In this document: positions 8,918 through 17,455 of the stretch, in pieces
Layout: each line of letters begins with the position of its first letter
How positions within the stretch are numbered: position 1 is the stretch's first letter
DNA from: an uncultured Lachnospiraceae bacterium
GTDB taxonomy: Bacteria > Bacillota > Clostridia > Lachnospirales > Lachnospiraceae
NCBI GenBank assembly: GCA_910588895.1
Contig: CAJUSS010000003.1
Coordinates: forward strand, 3,732 to 67,731
Direction of reading: 5' to 3'
DNA: 64,000 nt
Notes under the pieces: generated by a model
What the model was told of the DNA's origin: nothing
The model's input: only the letters and a program-made list of their open reading frames with translations
Databases searched by the model: none
Position numbers and translations under genes: made by a program

Positions 8918-9277
8918 TCACTCCTCCACATGCTCCCGTCCCTGGTCGATGATCGTCCGTACATGGTCGTCCGCCAGGGAATAAAAGACCTGCTTGCCTT
9001 CCCTGCGGTTCTTCACCAGCCTGGACTGCTTTAAGATCTTCAGCTGATGGGAGATCGCCGACTGGGTCATATTTAACGTCTGGGCGATATCGCAGACACA
9101 CAGCTCCGCTTCAAACAGCACATATAAGATCCGGATCCTGGTCGAATCCCCGAAAACCTTAAAAAGCTCCGCCAGATCATACAGCTTATCTTCTTCCGGC
9201 ATCTTCTCGTTCACGGCCTGCACCAGATCCTCATGGATCTGATAGATATCACAGCATTCCACATCATGGACCGCCAA
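8918..9277 (-). CDS. ArsR/SmtB-family metal-sensing repressor
   Basis: A winged-helix repressor that releases DNA on binding metal. Features: FGDSTRIRILYVL, the alpha-3 type metal site ELCVCDIA, the recognition helix MTQSAISHQLKILK, and a C-terminal alpha-5 type site DDHVRTIIDQGREHVEE. An ECC pair near the N-terminus could add a ligand as in CadC. I place the start at TTG 9277 because AAGGGAGG stands seven bases before it. An upstream ATG at 9319 has no ribosome site and lies inside the inverted-repeat operator. It should control the HMA protein and ATPase downstream and itself. Confidence 0.88.
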   Translation of the reverse strand: MAVHDVECCDIYQIHEDLVQAVNEKMPEEDKLYDLAELFKVFGDSTRIRILYVLFEAELCVCDIAQTLNMTQSAISHQLKILKQSRLVKNRREGKQVFYSLADDHVRTIIDQGREHVEE

Positions 9278-9316
9278 AGGCTCATCCTCCCTTCGCATTT
9301 TATTTGGACATATTTT

Positions 9317-9338
9317 CATATGAATGAATGTTCATGTG
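9317..9338 (-). promoter_or_regulatory. Probable ArsR operator (inverted repeat)
   Basis: CATATGAA (9317-9324) and TTCATGTG (9331-9338) form an inverted repeat matching at 7 of 8 positions, with a 6-base centre. The sequence resembles ATGAAnn...TTCAT operators of SmtB/ArsR regulators. It sits 40-60 bases upstream of the chosen regulator start. Confidence 0.6.
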
Positions 9339-9401
9339 TTTATATTATCACTCCTTAAAGATGGTGTCAAGAGGGTACGGATGATCTGCTGAAGATTTTT
9401 C

Positions 9402-9430
9402 TTGACATGACCGCAGATCCGCATTATACT
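9402..9430 (+). promoter_or_regulatory. Sigma-A promoter of the riboflavin operon
   Basis: A perfect TTGACA (9402-9407), a 17-base spacer and TATACT (9425-9430). Transcription would begin near 9437, immediately before the FMN aptamer. Confidence 0.85.
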
Positions 9431-9447
9431 ATCCTCAACAAAACAAA

Positions 9448-9560
9448 GATCTTCAGGGCAGGGTGCGAGTCCCTACCGGTGGTATAGCCCACGAGCCGCA
9501 AGGCATGATCCGGTTTGATCCCGGAGCCGACAGTACAGTCTGGATGAAAGAAGAGAACAG
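9448..9560 (+). promoter_or_regulatory. FMN riboswitch (RFN element)
   Basis: The conserved RFN core is readable: ATCTTCAGGGCAGGGTG, CCCTACCGGTGGTATAGCCC, ACGAGC, then GAGCCGACAGT and GTCTGGATGAAAGAAG at the 3' side. These blocks keep their canonical order and spacing. FMN binding should reduce expression of the ribDEBAH operon that follows. About 240 bases of leader lie between the aptamer and ribD and contain two intrinsic terminators. Confidence 0.96.
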
Positions 9561-9609
9561 CAGCAGAGAACAGGTCCTTTTTCCTGTTCCGGCACAAGCA
9601 AACGCCAAC

Positions 9610-9646
9610 GCTCTGAGATGGTTTTCCATTTCAGAGCTTTTTGTTT
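9610..9646 (+). terminator. Riboswitch expression-platform terminator 1
   Basis: GCTCTGAGATGG (9610-9621) pairs with CCATTTCAGAGC (9626-9637) with one G-T pair and a TTTT loop, followed by TTTTTGTTT. This is a typical intrinsic terminator, placed about 50 bases after the aptamer. Confidence 0.85.
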
Positions 9647-9699
9647 GGCGGATCCTTGTCCGGATGGACCGGTCCTTATCGGACCTTTTCAGCAGCACT

Positions 9700-9738
9700 A
9701 AGCCTTGAACCCATTTGTTTAAGGCTTTTTCTTTTTGT
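9700..9738 (+). terminator. Second terminator in the riboflavin leader
   Basis: AAGCCTTGAAC (9700-9710) pairs with GTTTAAGGCTT (9717-9727), followed by a long T-rich run. It lies about 60 bases after the first terminator and about 60 bases before the ribD start. A small GGTCC/GGACC hairpin with TTTT also stands between the two, near 9671-9688. Confidence 0.7.
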
Positions 9739-9800
9739 TTAAAGAACTCGTATAGAAGCCGGATGATCCATCTTAAACCAGAAAAAGGAGGACCTCTGCG

Positions 9801-11045
9801 ATGGACGATCAAAAATACATGAAGCTCGCCTTAGAGCTTGCCAAAAAAGGCCTGGGATGGACGGCGCCTAATCCTATGGTCGGCGCACTGCTGGTAAAGG
9901 ATGGCCGGATCATCGGCCAGGGTTACCATGCAAGGTATGGGGAGCTCCACGCCGAGCGAAACGCCCTGGCCGCCTGCACAGAAGATCCAAAGGGGAGCAC
10001 GCTCTACGTTACCTTAGAACCCTGCTGCCACCAGGGCAAGCAGCCCCCCTGTACCGACGCGATCCTGGCCGCGAAGATCGCCCGGGTGGTGGTGGGCTCC
10101 GGCGACCCCAATCCTCTGGTAGCCAAAAAAGGGATCCAGATCCTGCGCGATCACGGCATATCCGTCACCGAACATGTCCTGGAAAAGGACTGTGAGGCTT
10201 TAAATGAAGTGTTCTTCCACTACATCCGCACAAAGCGCCCTTATGTGGTCATGAAATACGCTATGACCATGGACGGGAAGATCGCCGCCTACACCGGCGC
10301 TTCCAAATGGATCACCGGGGAGGCAGCCCGGGCCCATGTGCAGACCCTTCGCCATCGTTATCGAGGGATCTTAGTAGGGATCGGGACCGTGCTGGCAGAC
10401 GACCCTCTGCTCACCTGCCGTATGGAGGGCGGCCGTGATCCCATCCGGATCATCTGTGACACCCACCTGCAGATCCCCCTCTCCTCCCAGATCGTCCAGA
10501 CAGCCGGGACCGTTCCCACGATCATCGCCACCTGCTGTGCAAAAGAGGCTCTCCCGGCCGGGGCAGACAGCCAAAAGACTCTGGCCGGGACCGGACCGGA
10601 AAAAGCCGGTCCTTCAAAACCCGGAGCAGACGATCTAGCTCAGGACATCCGGGAAAAAATCGAAGCCTGCCGCAGAGCTGGCTGCCAGGTCCTCTGCCTC
10701 CCAAAACAGAACGGACACCTGGATCTGGCGGTACTGATGGACCGGCTCGGCGCCATGGGGATCGACAGCATCCTTTTAGAAGGGGGCATGACCTTAAACT
10801 GGTCCGCTCTGGAAAGCCAGATCGTAGACAAAGTGCTGGCCTATATCGCGCCCAAGCTATTGGGCGGCCTTACAGCCAAGTCCCCTGTAGGCGGCTCCGG
10901 CTTTCCTCACCCGGATCTGGGGGTCTCTCTGCACATGAGCAAGATCTCCACATTAGGAGAAGATATCCTGATCGAAAGCACGGTGTGTAAAAATGCCTGC
11001 CAAAATGAAAGTGAGGTGCGTCCATATGTTTACCGGGATCATTGA
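9801..11045 (+). CDS. ribD: Bifunctional RibD: pyrimidine deaminase / reductase
   Basis: Catalyses the second and third steps from GTP to riboflavin: deamination of the pyrimidinone, then NADPH reduction of the ribosyl side chain. The N-terminal zinc deaminase domain has HAERNAL and PCCHQGKQPPC. The C-terminal reductase has KYAMTMDGKIA, ASKWITG, GIGTVLADDPLL and LEGG. A hydrophilic stretch of about 40 residues (AGADSQKTLAGTGPEKAG and following, residues about 250-285) is inserted in the reductase domain and looks like a low-complexity expansion. The ATG has GGAGG upstream. The 3' end overlaps ribE, as expected for translational coupling. Confidence 0.96.
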   Translation: MDDQKYMKLALELAKKGLGWTAPNPMVGALLVKDGRIIGQGYHARYGELHAERNALAACTEDPKGSTLYVTLEPCCHQGKQPPCTDAILAAKIARVVVGSGDPNPLVAKKGIQILRDHGISVTEHVLEKDCEALNEVFFHYIRTKRPYVVMKYAMTMDGKIAAYTGASKWITGEAARAHVQTLRHRYRGILVGIGTVLADDPLLTCRMEGGRDPIRIICDTHLQIPLSSQIVQTAGTVPTIIATCCAKEALPAGADSQKTLAGTGPEKAGPSKPGADDLAQDIREKIEACRRAGCQVLCLPKQNGHLDLAVLMDRLGAMGIDSILLEGGMTLNWSALESQIVDKVLAYIAPKLLGGLTAKSPVGGSGFPHPDLGVSLHMSKISTLGEDILIESTVCKNACQNESEVRPYVYRDH

Positions 11046-11781
11046 AGAAGTGGGGACGATCCGGCAGATCCAAAGAAAACCAGCCTCTGCCATCCTCCAC
11101 ATCCAGGCCTCCCTCATCCCCAGTGATATAAAGATAGGCGACAGCATCGCCGTCAACGGCATCTGCCTGACTGTCACCTCCTTCCACCGCCAGGGCTTCA
11201 CCGCCGACGTGATGCACGAGACCCTGGACCGCTCCTCTCTGGCCAGAGCCAGACCTGGGAGCCATGTGAACCTGGAGCGGGCCATGGCTGCGGGCAGCCG
11301 CTTCGGCGGACATATCGTCTCCGGTCATGTGGACGGCACCGGGACGATCCAAACGATCTGTCGGGATGACAATGCCATCTGGTACACGATCCGCACCAGC
11401 CCGTCCATCCTGCGCTATGTGGTGGAAAAAGGATCCATCGCTATCGACGGGATCAGCCTGACCGTGGCTAAAGTGGACGCCCTCTCCTTCTCCATCTCCG
11501 CCATCCCCCACACGGTGGCCATGACCACCCTGCACCAGCGGCAGGCCGGAGACCTGGTGAACCTGGAGACGGACATCATCGGAAAATATGTGGAGCGTTT
11601 CGTCTGTCCCCGCTCCGGCCAAGCTGCTCTGCCGGGCGATCCGGCAAAGGATCTTGCGCCCAGTCCCCTGTATGGTGCCGCTGTGCGGGAAGACCAAAAA
11701 GCCGGCGGCCGGCACAATGACGACAACCAAGAAGAACGCCAGGGCATCACCCTAAAGTTCCTCTCCCGGCATGGTTTTTAA
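11026..11781 (+). CDS. ribE: Riboflavin synthase alpha chain
   Basis: Dismutates two 6,7-dimethyl-8-ribityllumazine molecules into riboflavin and the pyrimidine substrate. [10 protein letters not shown] marks the canonical N-terminus, so ATG 11026 is used instead of earlier in-frame ATGs. Two lumazine-binding repeats are visible: NGICLTV...[13 protein letters not shown], then IDGISLTV...[11 protein letters not shown]. After residue about 195 the protein carries a polar tail of over 50 residues ([13 protein letters not shown] in it) not usual for the family. The start lies inside the end of ribD and the stop is 23 bases before ribBA. Confidence 0.96.
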   Translation: MFTGIIEEVGTIRQIQRKPASAILHIQASLIPSDIKIGDSIAVNGICLTVTSFHRQGFTADVMHETLDRSSLARARPGSHVNLERAMAAGSRFGGHIVSGHVDGTGTIQTICRDDNAIWYTIRTSPSILRYVVEKGSIAIDGISLTVAKVDALSFSISAIPHTVAMTTLHQRQAGDLVNLETDIIGKYVERFVCPRSGQAALPGDPAKDLAPSPLYGAAVREDQKAGGRHNDDNQEERQGITLKFLSRHGF

Positions 11782-11804
11782 CAGACAAAAAGGAGGAGAT
11801 ATCT

Positions 11805-13007
11805 ATGTTTACATTCAGCACCATCGAGCAGGCACTGAACGACCTCCGGGATGGCAAGATCATCCTGGTGACCGACGACCCGGACCGTGAAAATGAAGGG
11901 GATCTGATCTGTGCCGCCCAACATGCCACCACAGAAAACGTCAATTTTATGGCCACCCACGGCAAAGGGCTGATCTGCATGCCCATGTCGGAAAGATATG
12001 TGAGCCGGCTGAAGATCCCCCAGATGGTGACCTGCAACACCGATAACCATGAGACCGCTTTTACCGTATCCATCGACCATGTGAGCACCACCACCGGGAT
12101 CTCCGCGGCGGAACGGTCCGTCACCGCCTTAAAATGTGTGGAGGACGGGGCAAAGCCGGAGGATTTCCGCCGCCCCGGGCATATGTTCCCATTGCTGGCT
12201 AAGAAAAACGGCGTCCTGGAGCGGAACGGCCACACAGAGGCCACCGTGGACCTGATGCGGCTGGCCGGCTTAAAGGAATGCGGACTTTGCTGCGAAATCA
12301 TGCGGGAGGACGGGACCATGATGCGCACGCCGGAGCTGATCTTGATGGCAGAACGATGGGGCCTGACCTTCATCACCATCAAGGATCTGCAGACCTATCG
12401 GAAGCGCCACGAAAAACTGGTGGACCAGATCACCGCCACTAAGATGCCTACAAAATACGGCCAGTTCATGGCCTACGGCTATGTGGACCGTGTAAGCGGC
12501 GAGCACCATGTGGCTCTGGTAAAAGGCGATATCGGGGACGGAAAGCGGGTGCTCTGCCGGGTCCATTCCGAATGCCTGACCGGCGACACCTTCGGTTCCC
12601 TTCGCTGCGACTGCGGCCAGCAGTTCGCCGCCGCTATGACAAACATCGAAAAGGAGGGACGAGGCATCCTGCTCTACATGCGCCAGGAGGGACGGGGCAT
12701 CGGTCTGATCAATAAGCTCCGCGCCTACGAGCTCCAGGAAAAGGGAATGGACACTCTGGAGGCCAACCTGGCCTTAGGCTTCGCCGGCGATCAGCGGGAA
12801 TATCATATCGGCGCCCAGATCCTGCGGGACTTAGGGGTCAAGACCCTGCGGCTCCTGACCAATAATCCGGACAAGATCTACCAGCTGGCCGATCTCGGCA
12901 TGCAGATCGTGGAGCGGGTCCCTATCCAGATGGATGCCACTGCGGAGGACTTGTTCTATCTGAAGACCAAGCAGAAGAAGATGGGGCATATCCTCTATTA
13001 TAACTAG
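11805..13007 (+). CDS. ribBA: Bifunctional RibBA: DHBP synthase / GTP cyclohydrolase II
   Basis: Provides both precursors of lumazine. The N-terminal half makes 3,4-dihydroxy-2-butanone 4-phosphate from ribulose 5-phosphate; the motif [11 protein letters not shown] is clear. The C-terminal half opens [21 protein letters not shown] carries the zinc cysteines, and RQEGRGIGL follows. At 400 residues it is the normal fused length. AAAAAGGAGGAG stands before the ATG. Both domains look intact. Confidence 0.97.
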   Translation: MFTFSTIEQALNDLRDGKIILVTDDPDRENEGDLICAAQHATTENVNFMATHGKGLICMPMSERYVSRLKIPQMVTCNTDNHETAFTVSIDHVSTTTGISAAERSVTALKCVEDGAKPEDFRRPGHMFPLLAKKNGVLERNGHTEATVDLMRLAGLKECGLCCEIMREDGTMMRTPELILMAERWGLTFITIKDLQTYRKRHEKLVDQITATKMPTKYGQFMAYGYVDRVSGEHHVALVKGDIGDGKRVLCRVHSECLTGDTFGSLRCDCGQQFAAAMTNIEKEGRGILLYMRQEGRGIGLINKLRAYELQEKGMDTLEANLALGFAGDQREYHIGAQILRDLGVKTLRLLTNNPDKIYQLADLGMQIVERVPIQMDATAEDLFYLKTKQKKMGHILYYN

Positions 13008-13046
13008 TCAACATCGATCCGTAAAATGAAAGGAGATCTTATCATC

Positions 13047-13514
13047 ATGAAAACCTTTGAAGGAAACCTGGTAGCAAAAGAGATCAAAATCGGCATCGTG
13101 GCCGCCCGTTTCAATGAATTCATCACCTCTAAGCTGGTGAGCGGCGCGATCGACGGCCTTACCCGGCATGACGTGAAGGAGGAAGACATCCATGTGGCAT
13201 GGGTCCCCGGCGCGTTTGAGATCCCGCTGATCGCCTCCAAGATGGCAAAGAGCGGCAAGTACGATGCCGTGATCTGCTTAGGCGCTGTGATCAGGGGCAG
13301 CACCAGCCACTATGACTACGTCTGCAGCGAGGTCTCCAAGGGGATCGCCTCCATTTCCTTATCCAGCGATATCCCTGTGATGTTCGGCGTCCTTACCACG
13401 GAGAACATCGAGCAGGCCATCGAACGCGCAGGCACAAAAGCCGGCAATAAAGGCTATGACTGCGCCTTAGGCGCGATCGAGATGGTCGATCTGATCCGAA
13501 AGATCGAGGCTTGA
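13047..13514 (+). CDS. ribH: 6,7-dimethyl-8-ribityllumazine synthase
   Basis: Condenses the RibBA and RibD products to lumazine, the penultimate riboflavin step. The motifs [33 protein letters not shown] and [12 protein letters not shown] are all present in a 155-residue protein of normal length. ATG 13047 follows AAAGGAG at 11 bases; an in-frame ATG at 13026 has no ribosome site. It is the last gene of the riboflavin operon, with a terminator about 90 bases downstream. Confidence 0.97.
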   Translation: MKTFEGNLVAKEIKIGIVAARFNEFITSKLVSGAIDGLTRHDVKEEDIHVAWVPGAFEIPLIASKMAKSGKYDAVICLGAVIRGSTSHYDYVCSEVSKGIASISLSSDIPVMFGVLTTENIEQAIERAGTKAGNKGYDCALGAIEMVDLIRKIEA

Positions 13515-13602
13515 GCAGACGCTTTCGCATCGCCGACCTGCATGTCCTGCCAGAGCATGGTCCTTACGCTTTACGGCTGCAAAGCTCCCTTTGCTCCGTC
13601 TC

Positions 13603-13669
13603 AAAAAGCATCATCCCGTCCTAACCGTATCCTGTCTAACGATACATAGGATGGGATGATGCTTTTTTC
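13603..13669. terminator. Bidirectional terminator after ribH
   Basis: AAAAAGCATCATCCC...TCCTA (13603-13623) pairs with TAGGATGGGATGATGC and a run of six Ts (13647-13667), with a loop of about 23 bases. The A-run on the left makes it work on the minus strand as well, for the convergent lipoprotein gene. Confidence 0.8.
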
Positions 13670-13684
13670 GCTTGCTGAACGTCT

Positions 13685-13966
13685 TTATGTCTGGGAGCGG
13701 TCTGGATCTTTTGCTTTGTCACCTCCTCTTGATCCCCTCGATCCTCCTGCCCCGCCTCTATCTTCCGGCGGTTCTGGCTTTTTCTCCCCAGCCTCTCACT
13801 CCGGCCGTTTTAGCCTTTCTTACCCCGCCTCTCCTTCCGGCAGCCTGGGCCTTTCTTCTCCCGCCTCTCCTTCCGGCAGCCCGGGCCTTTCTTCTCCCAC
13901 CTCTCCTTCCGGCAGCTTTGGCCTTTCTTCTCCCGTCTCTCCTTCCGGCAGCCTGGGCCTTTCTTC
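13685..13966 (-). repeat. 36-bp tandem repeats extending past a nonsense stop
   Basis: Four coding units EERPxLPEGExG (36 bases each) occupy 13823-13966. In the same frame after TAA 13820-13822 the next 12 codons align with the unit residue by residue. Unit position 1 is E changed to stop (GAA to TAA) and position 9 is G changed to stop (GGA to TGA, 13796-13798). A further diverged unit, EKKPEPPEDRGG, follows. The frame then runs to TAA 13685-13687, just before the terminator. Confidence 0.8.
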
Positions 13967-15574
13967 TCCTGCCCCTCCTTTCTGCGGTCCTGCTCCTTCT
14001 GCCCCGTCTCTGCCAGGTCCGCCGGGAGCGCCCTGTCCCTCTTGGCCCCCCCGGCCTCCGGCTCTCTCCCCGACCTGGGTCAGGATGCCTTCCACTGTGA
14101 TCTCCTGTCCCTCCTCTCCGGTCTGCAATGTATAAACGCCGCCTTCTTCCAGCTCTGCCAGGCTGATCAGGATACATTCAAAATCTTTTGCCGGGCTCCA
14201 GCTAACGATCTCCTCTCCCTGCCCGGTGCGCAGAGTGACCTCTGTCCCACCTGCCTGGCTCTGGCCATAGCTTACCAGCAGCATCCGCTGGGAGGAAGAC
14301 TCCGAAAAGGCCTGCATCATCCTGGCGCTCCCGGCTGCCAAAAAAGTCCCGCCGCTGATCAGCGCTCTCCCGTCATAGTCCAAGGCTCCGTCACCGCCGC
14401 TCACCGGGCCGTTGATGTAGACGGTCCCGCCATGGACATACACATCCCCGTTGGAATCGATCCCGTCTGCGCCGGAGTCCACCCAGATCTCTCCGCCGGT
14501 CATCCGTACATAGATCCCCTGGGCATCTTCCGTTCCCGCGCCATTGATCCCGTCGTCGATAGAAGTCACCTGGATCGATCCGCCGTTGATATCGATCTTC
14601 ATCCCCTCCAGCCCTTCATAGCTCTCGTCGATGAAGATCGTCCCGTCATGGATCGTCAGCCAGGTCTCTGCGTGGATCCCGTCATCACCAGCAGAGATCT
14701 GGATATCGCCGCCCTCCACGATCACATAGCCCTTTTCGGCATCCTGATCATTGCTGGCCTTGATCCCATCCTCCCCGCTCTCCACCCGGATCATGCCGTC
14801 TTGGATGGACACAGAATCCTTGCCTTTTATCCCGTCCTTTACTGCCGTTACCCAGATCTCCCCGGAGATGACCGTAAGGTCGTCCTTGCTGAAGATCCCG
14901 TTGCCATAGTTCCCCTGGACCTTTAGCTTACCTGACCCGTTGATCGTCAGATCGTCCTTGCTGAAGATCGCCGCATCCGGCTCATCCTCATCAGCAGATG
15001 GATAAACGTATGCGCTGCCGTCAGCGACCCGATTCTCAGTCCCCTCCGCCAGGGTCAGGATGATCCTCTTGCTCTGCAGTCCATAGATCGGTGCGGAGTC
15101 CGGACAAGTGATGCTGAACTGGTCGAAGATGAGCCGCACCTCATCTTCCTTCTTTGCATCCACACAGATCTGTCCCTGATAATCGCCCCGGAGTATGTAG
15201 GTACCTGGGCGGGTGATCCGCACCATCCCCTCCTCCTCGACCGCTCCGCTCCCCTGGATCTGGGCCGTTGTCCCAAAACAGGTCAAGATGACCGCGCCTT
15301 CCTCCTCCCAGTCTTCCTCCAGCTCTGCCTGGTCATACGCAGCGGTCAGCCCGTTCCCTTCCGGCTCCGCCCGCTCTGTCTCATCTCCATCCTTTTCCTG
15401 ACCTGCCGCCCCCGTTCCCCCACCGCCCGCTTCCCCGGGCCGTGTATCCCCCGGCGCCTCTGCCAGATCTGACCCATCGGCCGCTTTTTCCGCGTTGCCG
15501 CAGCCTGCGGTCTGCAGGAGCAGCGCCCCCGTCACGGCTGCCGCCGCTATCCGTTTCCAAACCCGTTTTCTCAT
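13820..15574 (-). CDS. Lipoprotein with DUF4353-like beta-helix (carbohydrate-binding-like) domain, C-terminus truncated
   Basis: A secreted, lipid-anchored protein of unknown activity. Signal peptide and lipobox (LLLQTAGCGN), then an acidic linker. Next comes a long run of short beta-helix-like motifs (SKDDLTINGSGKL, SGEDGIKASND, GDDGIHAETW, DSGADGIDSNGD) typical of proteins annotated as carbohydrate-binding domain DUF4353. The last about 80 residues are Gly/Glu/Pro-rich with four exact-period repeats EERPxLPEGExG. ATG 15574 follows GGAGG. It is last in an operon with a VTC-domain and a DUF4956 protein. The repeat tract continues in frame after the stop, so the annotated end appears to be a recent truncation. 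Confidence 0.85.
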   Translation of the reverse strand: MRKRVWKRIAAAAVTGALLLQTAGCGNAEKAADGSDLAEAPGDTRPGEAGGGGTGAAGQEKDGDETERAEPEGNGLTAAYDQAELEEDWEEEGAVILTCFGTTAQIQGSGAVEEEGMVRITRPGTYILRGDYQGQICVDAKKEDEVRLIFDQFSITCPDSAPIYGLQSKRIILTLAEGTENRVADGSAYVYPSADEDEPDAAIFSKDDLTINGSGKLKVQGNYGNGIFSKDDLTVISGEIWVTAVKDGIKGKDSVSIQDGMIRVESGEDGIKASNDQDAEKGYVIVEGGDIQISAGDDGIHAETWLTIHDGTIFIDESYEGLEGMKIDINGGSIQVTSIDDGINGAGTEDAQGIYVRMTGGEIWVDSGADGIDSNGDVYVHGGTVYINGPVSGGDGALDYDGRALISGGTFLAAGSARMMQAFSESSSQRMLLVSYGQSQAGGTEVTLRTGQGEEIVSWSPAKDFECILISLAELEEGGVYTLQTGEEGQEITVEGILTQVGERAGGRGGQEGQGAPGGPGRDGAEGAGPQKGGAGEERPRLPEGETGEERPKLPEGEVGEERPGLPEGEAGEERPRLPEGEAG

Positions 15575-15642
15575 CCTTCTGATGCCCTCCTTGTGTCCTA
15601 TCAAATGAAATATCACGCCGCCTCGCTCCTGCAGACAGCCCG

Positions 15643-16341
15643 TTAGAGCATTTCTCCCTGCTCCCCCTTTCTTCCGCAGACGATCGTCAGGTTCCCGTTC
15701 CGGCACCGGATCAGATCTAACATCTGCTTCTCCTCCTCCTGGCGCTTTAACTCGATCCGATGATCCAGCTCATAAAGACTGCCCATATCCACGGTCTTTA
15801 CCCGGACCAGCTCTGACTTCCTGGTAAACTGCTCAAATATGTCATCAAATATCCCGCTGTAGTCCAGATCCTCCGGGATCGTGATCTTCAATTCTCTTGC
15901 CAGCAGCTGGGCATCCGGGACCGAAAGGCCGATAAAGGACCATGTGATCAAGGCGACCACACCCACTAAAAACATCGCGACCCCGATGTAGCCCATCCCG
16001 TTTGCCAGCCCGATCGCCATGGCCAGAAAAACACTGGCGATCTCTCTGGCGTTCCCCTGCATAGAACGGAAACGGATCAGGCTAAATGCGCCCATGACCG
16101 CGACCCCTACGCCCAGATTTCCATTGACCAGCATGATCACCACCTGCACGATCACCGGCAGGAGCACCAACGACAGGAGAAAGCTGCGGCTGCTGGTATT
16201 TTTATACTGGTGCAGCGCTGCCAGGCAGCCGCCAAGACCGATCGAACACAATGTACATACCACCAAGTGGAACATGGTGATCGCCGACGGCGTTTCGTTC
16301 AATATACTGTTTAATACATGATCTGGCATACTCGCGAGCAT
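15643..16341 (-). CDS. DUF4956 family membrane protein
   Basis: An inner-membrane protein with four likely transmembrane segments in residues about 20-135 and a cytoplasmic C-terminal domain of about 95 residues. The signature GAFSLIRFRSMQGNARE, followed by VFLAMAIGLANGMGY, is typical of DUF4956. Genes of this family commonly neighbour VTC-domain polyphosphate polymerases, as here. GAGGAGG precedes the start. Its biochemical role is unknown; it may form a membrane complex with the VTC protein. Confidence 0.88.
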   Translation of the reverse strand: MLASMPDHVLNSILNETPSAITMFHLVVCTLCSIGLGGCLAALHQYKNTSSRSFLLSLVLLPVIVQVVIMLVNGNLGVGVAVMGAFSLIRFRSMQGNAREIASVFLAMAIGLANGMGYIGVAMFLVGVVALITWSFIGLSVPDAQLLARELKITIPEDLDYSGIFDDIFEQFTRKSELVRVKTVDMGSLYELDHRIELKRQEEEKQMLDLIRCRNGNLTIVCGRKGEQGEML

Positions 16342-16381
16342 AGTCTTTCCTCCTCATTTCTATCCTCAGGCTGCCCCTGTC

Positions 16382-17149
16382 TCAGGCAGCGCTTTCTTTT
16401 TCATCTCTGCGCCCGTTCCCGGCATCACCTGCAGCGCCTCGCCTGTCACAGATCTCTTCCATCTTCCTGCCGCGATAAAACCGGCCGTACTTTGAATAGG
16501 AGACCGGGAAGATCTCCAGCTCACTGAAGGTCTGGCTCATCCAAAGAGGGACCGCCCCGGGGACCTTGATCTCCATCAGCACCTGCCCCGGCTCTAAAAG
16601 AGCATTCCCATACGCCCCACAGGTAAGCTCCAGATCCCTGCCCCGTCCCAGGATATCCCGGTCAAAGGTCACCCGCAGATCTGAGATCTTGGTAAAGGTA
16701 TAGGCCATCCGCTCATAACCGATATATGCCATCGGCTTTAACCCATACTGCCTTATGCAATGATCCAGCTCCAGAAAGATCTGATCCTGTCTGTCCGGCC
16801 GGATCCCCTCATAAAGATACCGCCTGGCCTCCGCATACCCCATCTCGATCCGCCGCTTATAGACCACATGCTCATATTTTTTCTTCACTTCCAAAAACAC
16901 CCGGCCCTCTTCCTCTCTATCCCAAAAGTCCCCATACCCACGCAGTCTGACCTTTTCTTTATAGACCGGTTTCTCTAAAGATGTCCGGATCAGCCGATAG
17001 TCCGGAGTATCCAGATAGATATTCCCGATCCTATGCCGCCCATACTGATCCAGCTCCATTATCCCGCCAAACCGTATCATGAGCTGGCGGTACTGGTCCT
17101 TGGACAGCAGGTATTTCTTCTCATATCGCCGGAACACCTCCTGTGCCAT
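16382..17149 (-). CDS. VTC-domain protein (putative polyphosphate polymerase)
   Basis: A cytoplasmic triphosphate-tunnel protein of the VTC family. Signatures: FRRYEKKYLL at the start, IGNIYLDTPDY, KEKVRLRGYGD, FLEVKKKYEHVVYKRR, and the late acidic LMEIKVPGA. The basic residues lining the tunnel (R-x-E-x-K at the start, R-x-R in the middle, K-K-K-Y) are present. By analogy with yeast Vtc4 it may make polyphosphate, but other triphosphate chemistry is possible. AAGGAGG precedes the ATG. It is first in a minus-strand operon with DUF4956 and the lipoprotein. Confidence 0.88.
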   Translation of the reverse strand: MAQEVFRRYEKKYLLSKDQYRQLMIRFGGIMELDQYGRHRIGNIYLDTPDYRLIRTSLEKPVYKEKVRLRGYGDFWDREEEGRVFLEVKKKYEHVVYKRRIEMGYAEARRYLYEGIRPDRQDQIFLELDHCIRQYGLKPMAYIGYERMAYTFTKISDLRVTFDRDILGRGRDLELTCGAYGNALLEPGQVLMEIKVPGAVPLWMSQTFSELEIFPVSYSKYGRFYRGRKMEEICDRRGAAGDAGNGRRDEKESAA

Positions 17150-17325
17150 GCCATCCCTCCTTTTCCAAAATTTTTCTATCGGTCATCGCTTTTATAGGAT
17201 ACTGAAGATCTGTGTTGTTTTTGGGGCTAAAATGTGATCTGTCTGTGAAACAGGACCGACGACCCTTTTCACAGCCGGTCACTATCCACAGCCAGGGCTC
17301 CATCTGCCCCGGAACGGCAGACAGG

Positions 17326-17354
17326 GTGACATCCGCTAAGATCTGTGTTATAGT
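17326..17354 (+). promoter_or_regulatory. Probable sigma-A promoter of the MATE gene
   Basis: GTGACA (17326-17331), a 17-base spacer and TATAGT (17349-17354). A CCTGAG...CTCAGG hairpin lies between this promoter and the ribosome site of the gene. The rest of the 306-base divergent region 17150-17455 shows nothing else clear. Confidence 0.6.
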
Positions 17355-17455
17355 GGGATAAAGGGCCGCTGTGAACGCCATGAAAAAAGCCCTGAGGCTC
17401 TGCGCTCAGGACTCCAAAAAGAGAAGATATAAATTAAAGAAAGGGGTCGTGACCC

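Noticed and set aside
8835..9101. ORF overlapping the ArsR gene in another frame
   Set aside because: Fully overlaps the regulator and shows no conserved motif.
10870..11730. Minus-strand ORF opposite ribE
   Set aside because: Antisense to a certain gene; composition is that of a mirrored frame.
14042..14926. Plus-strand ORF opposite the DUF4353-like gene
   Set aside because: A shadow of the repetitive minus-strand gene, without a start signal or recognisable family.
17121..17381. Minus-strand ORF overlapping the VTC start
   Set aside because: It lies in the divergent promoter region and lacks a ribosome site and family features.
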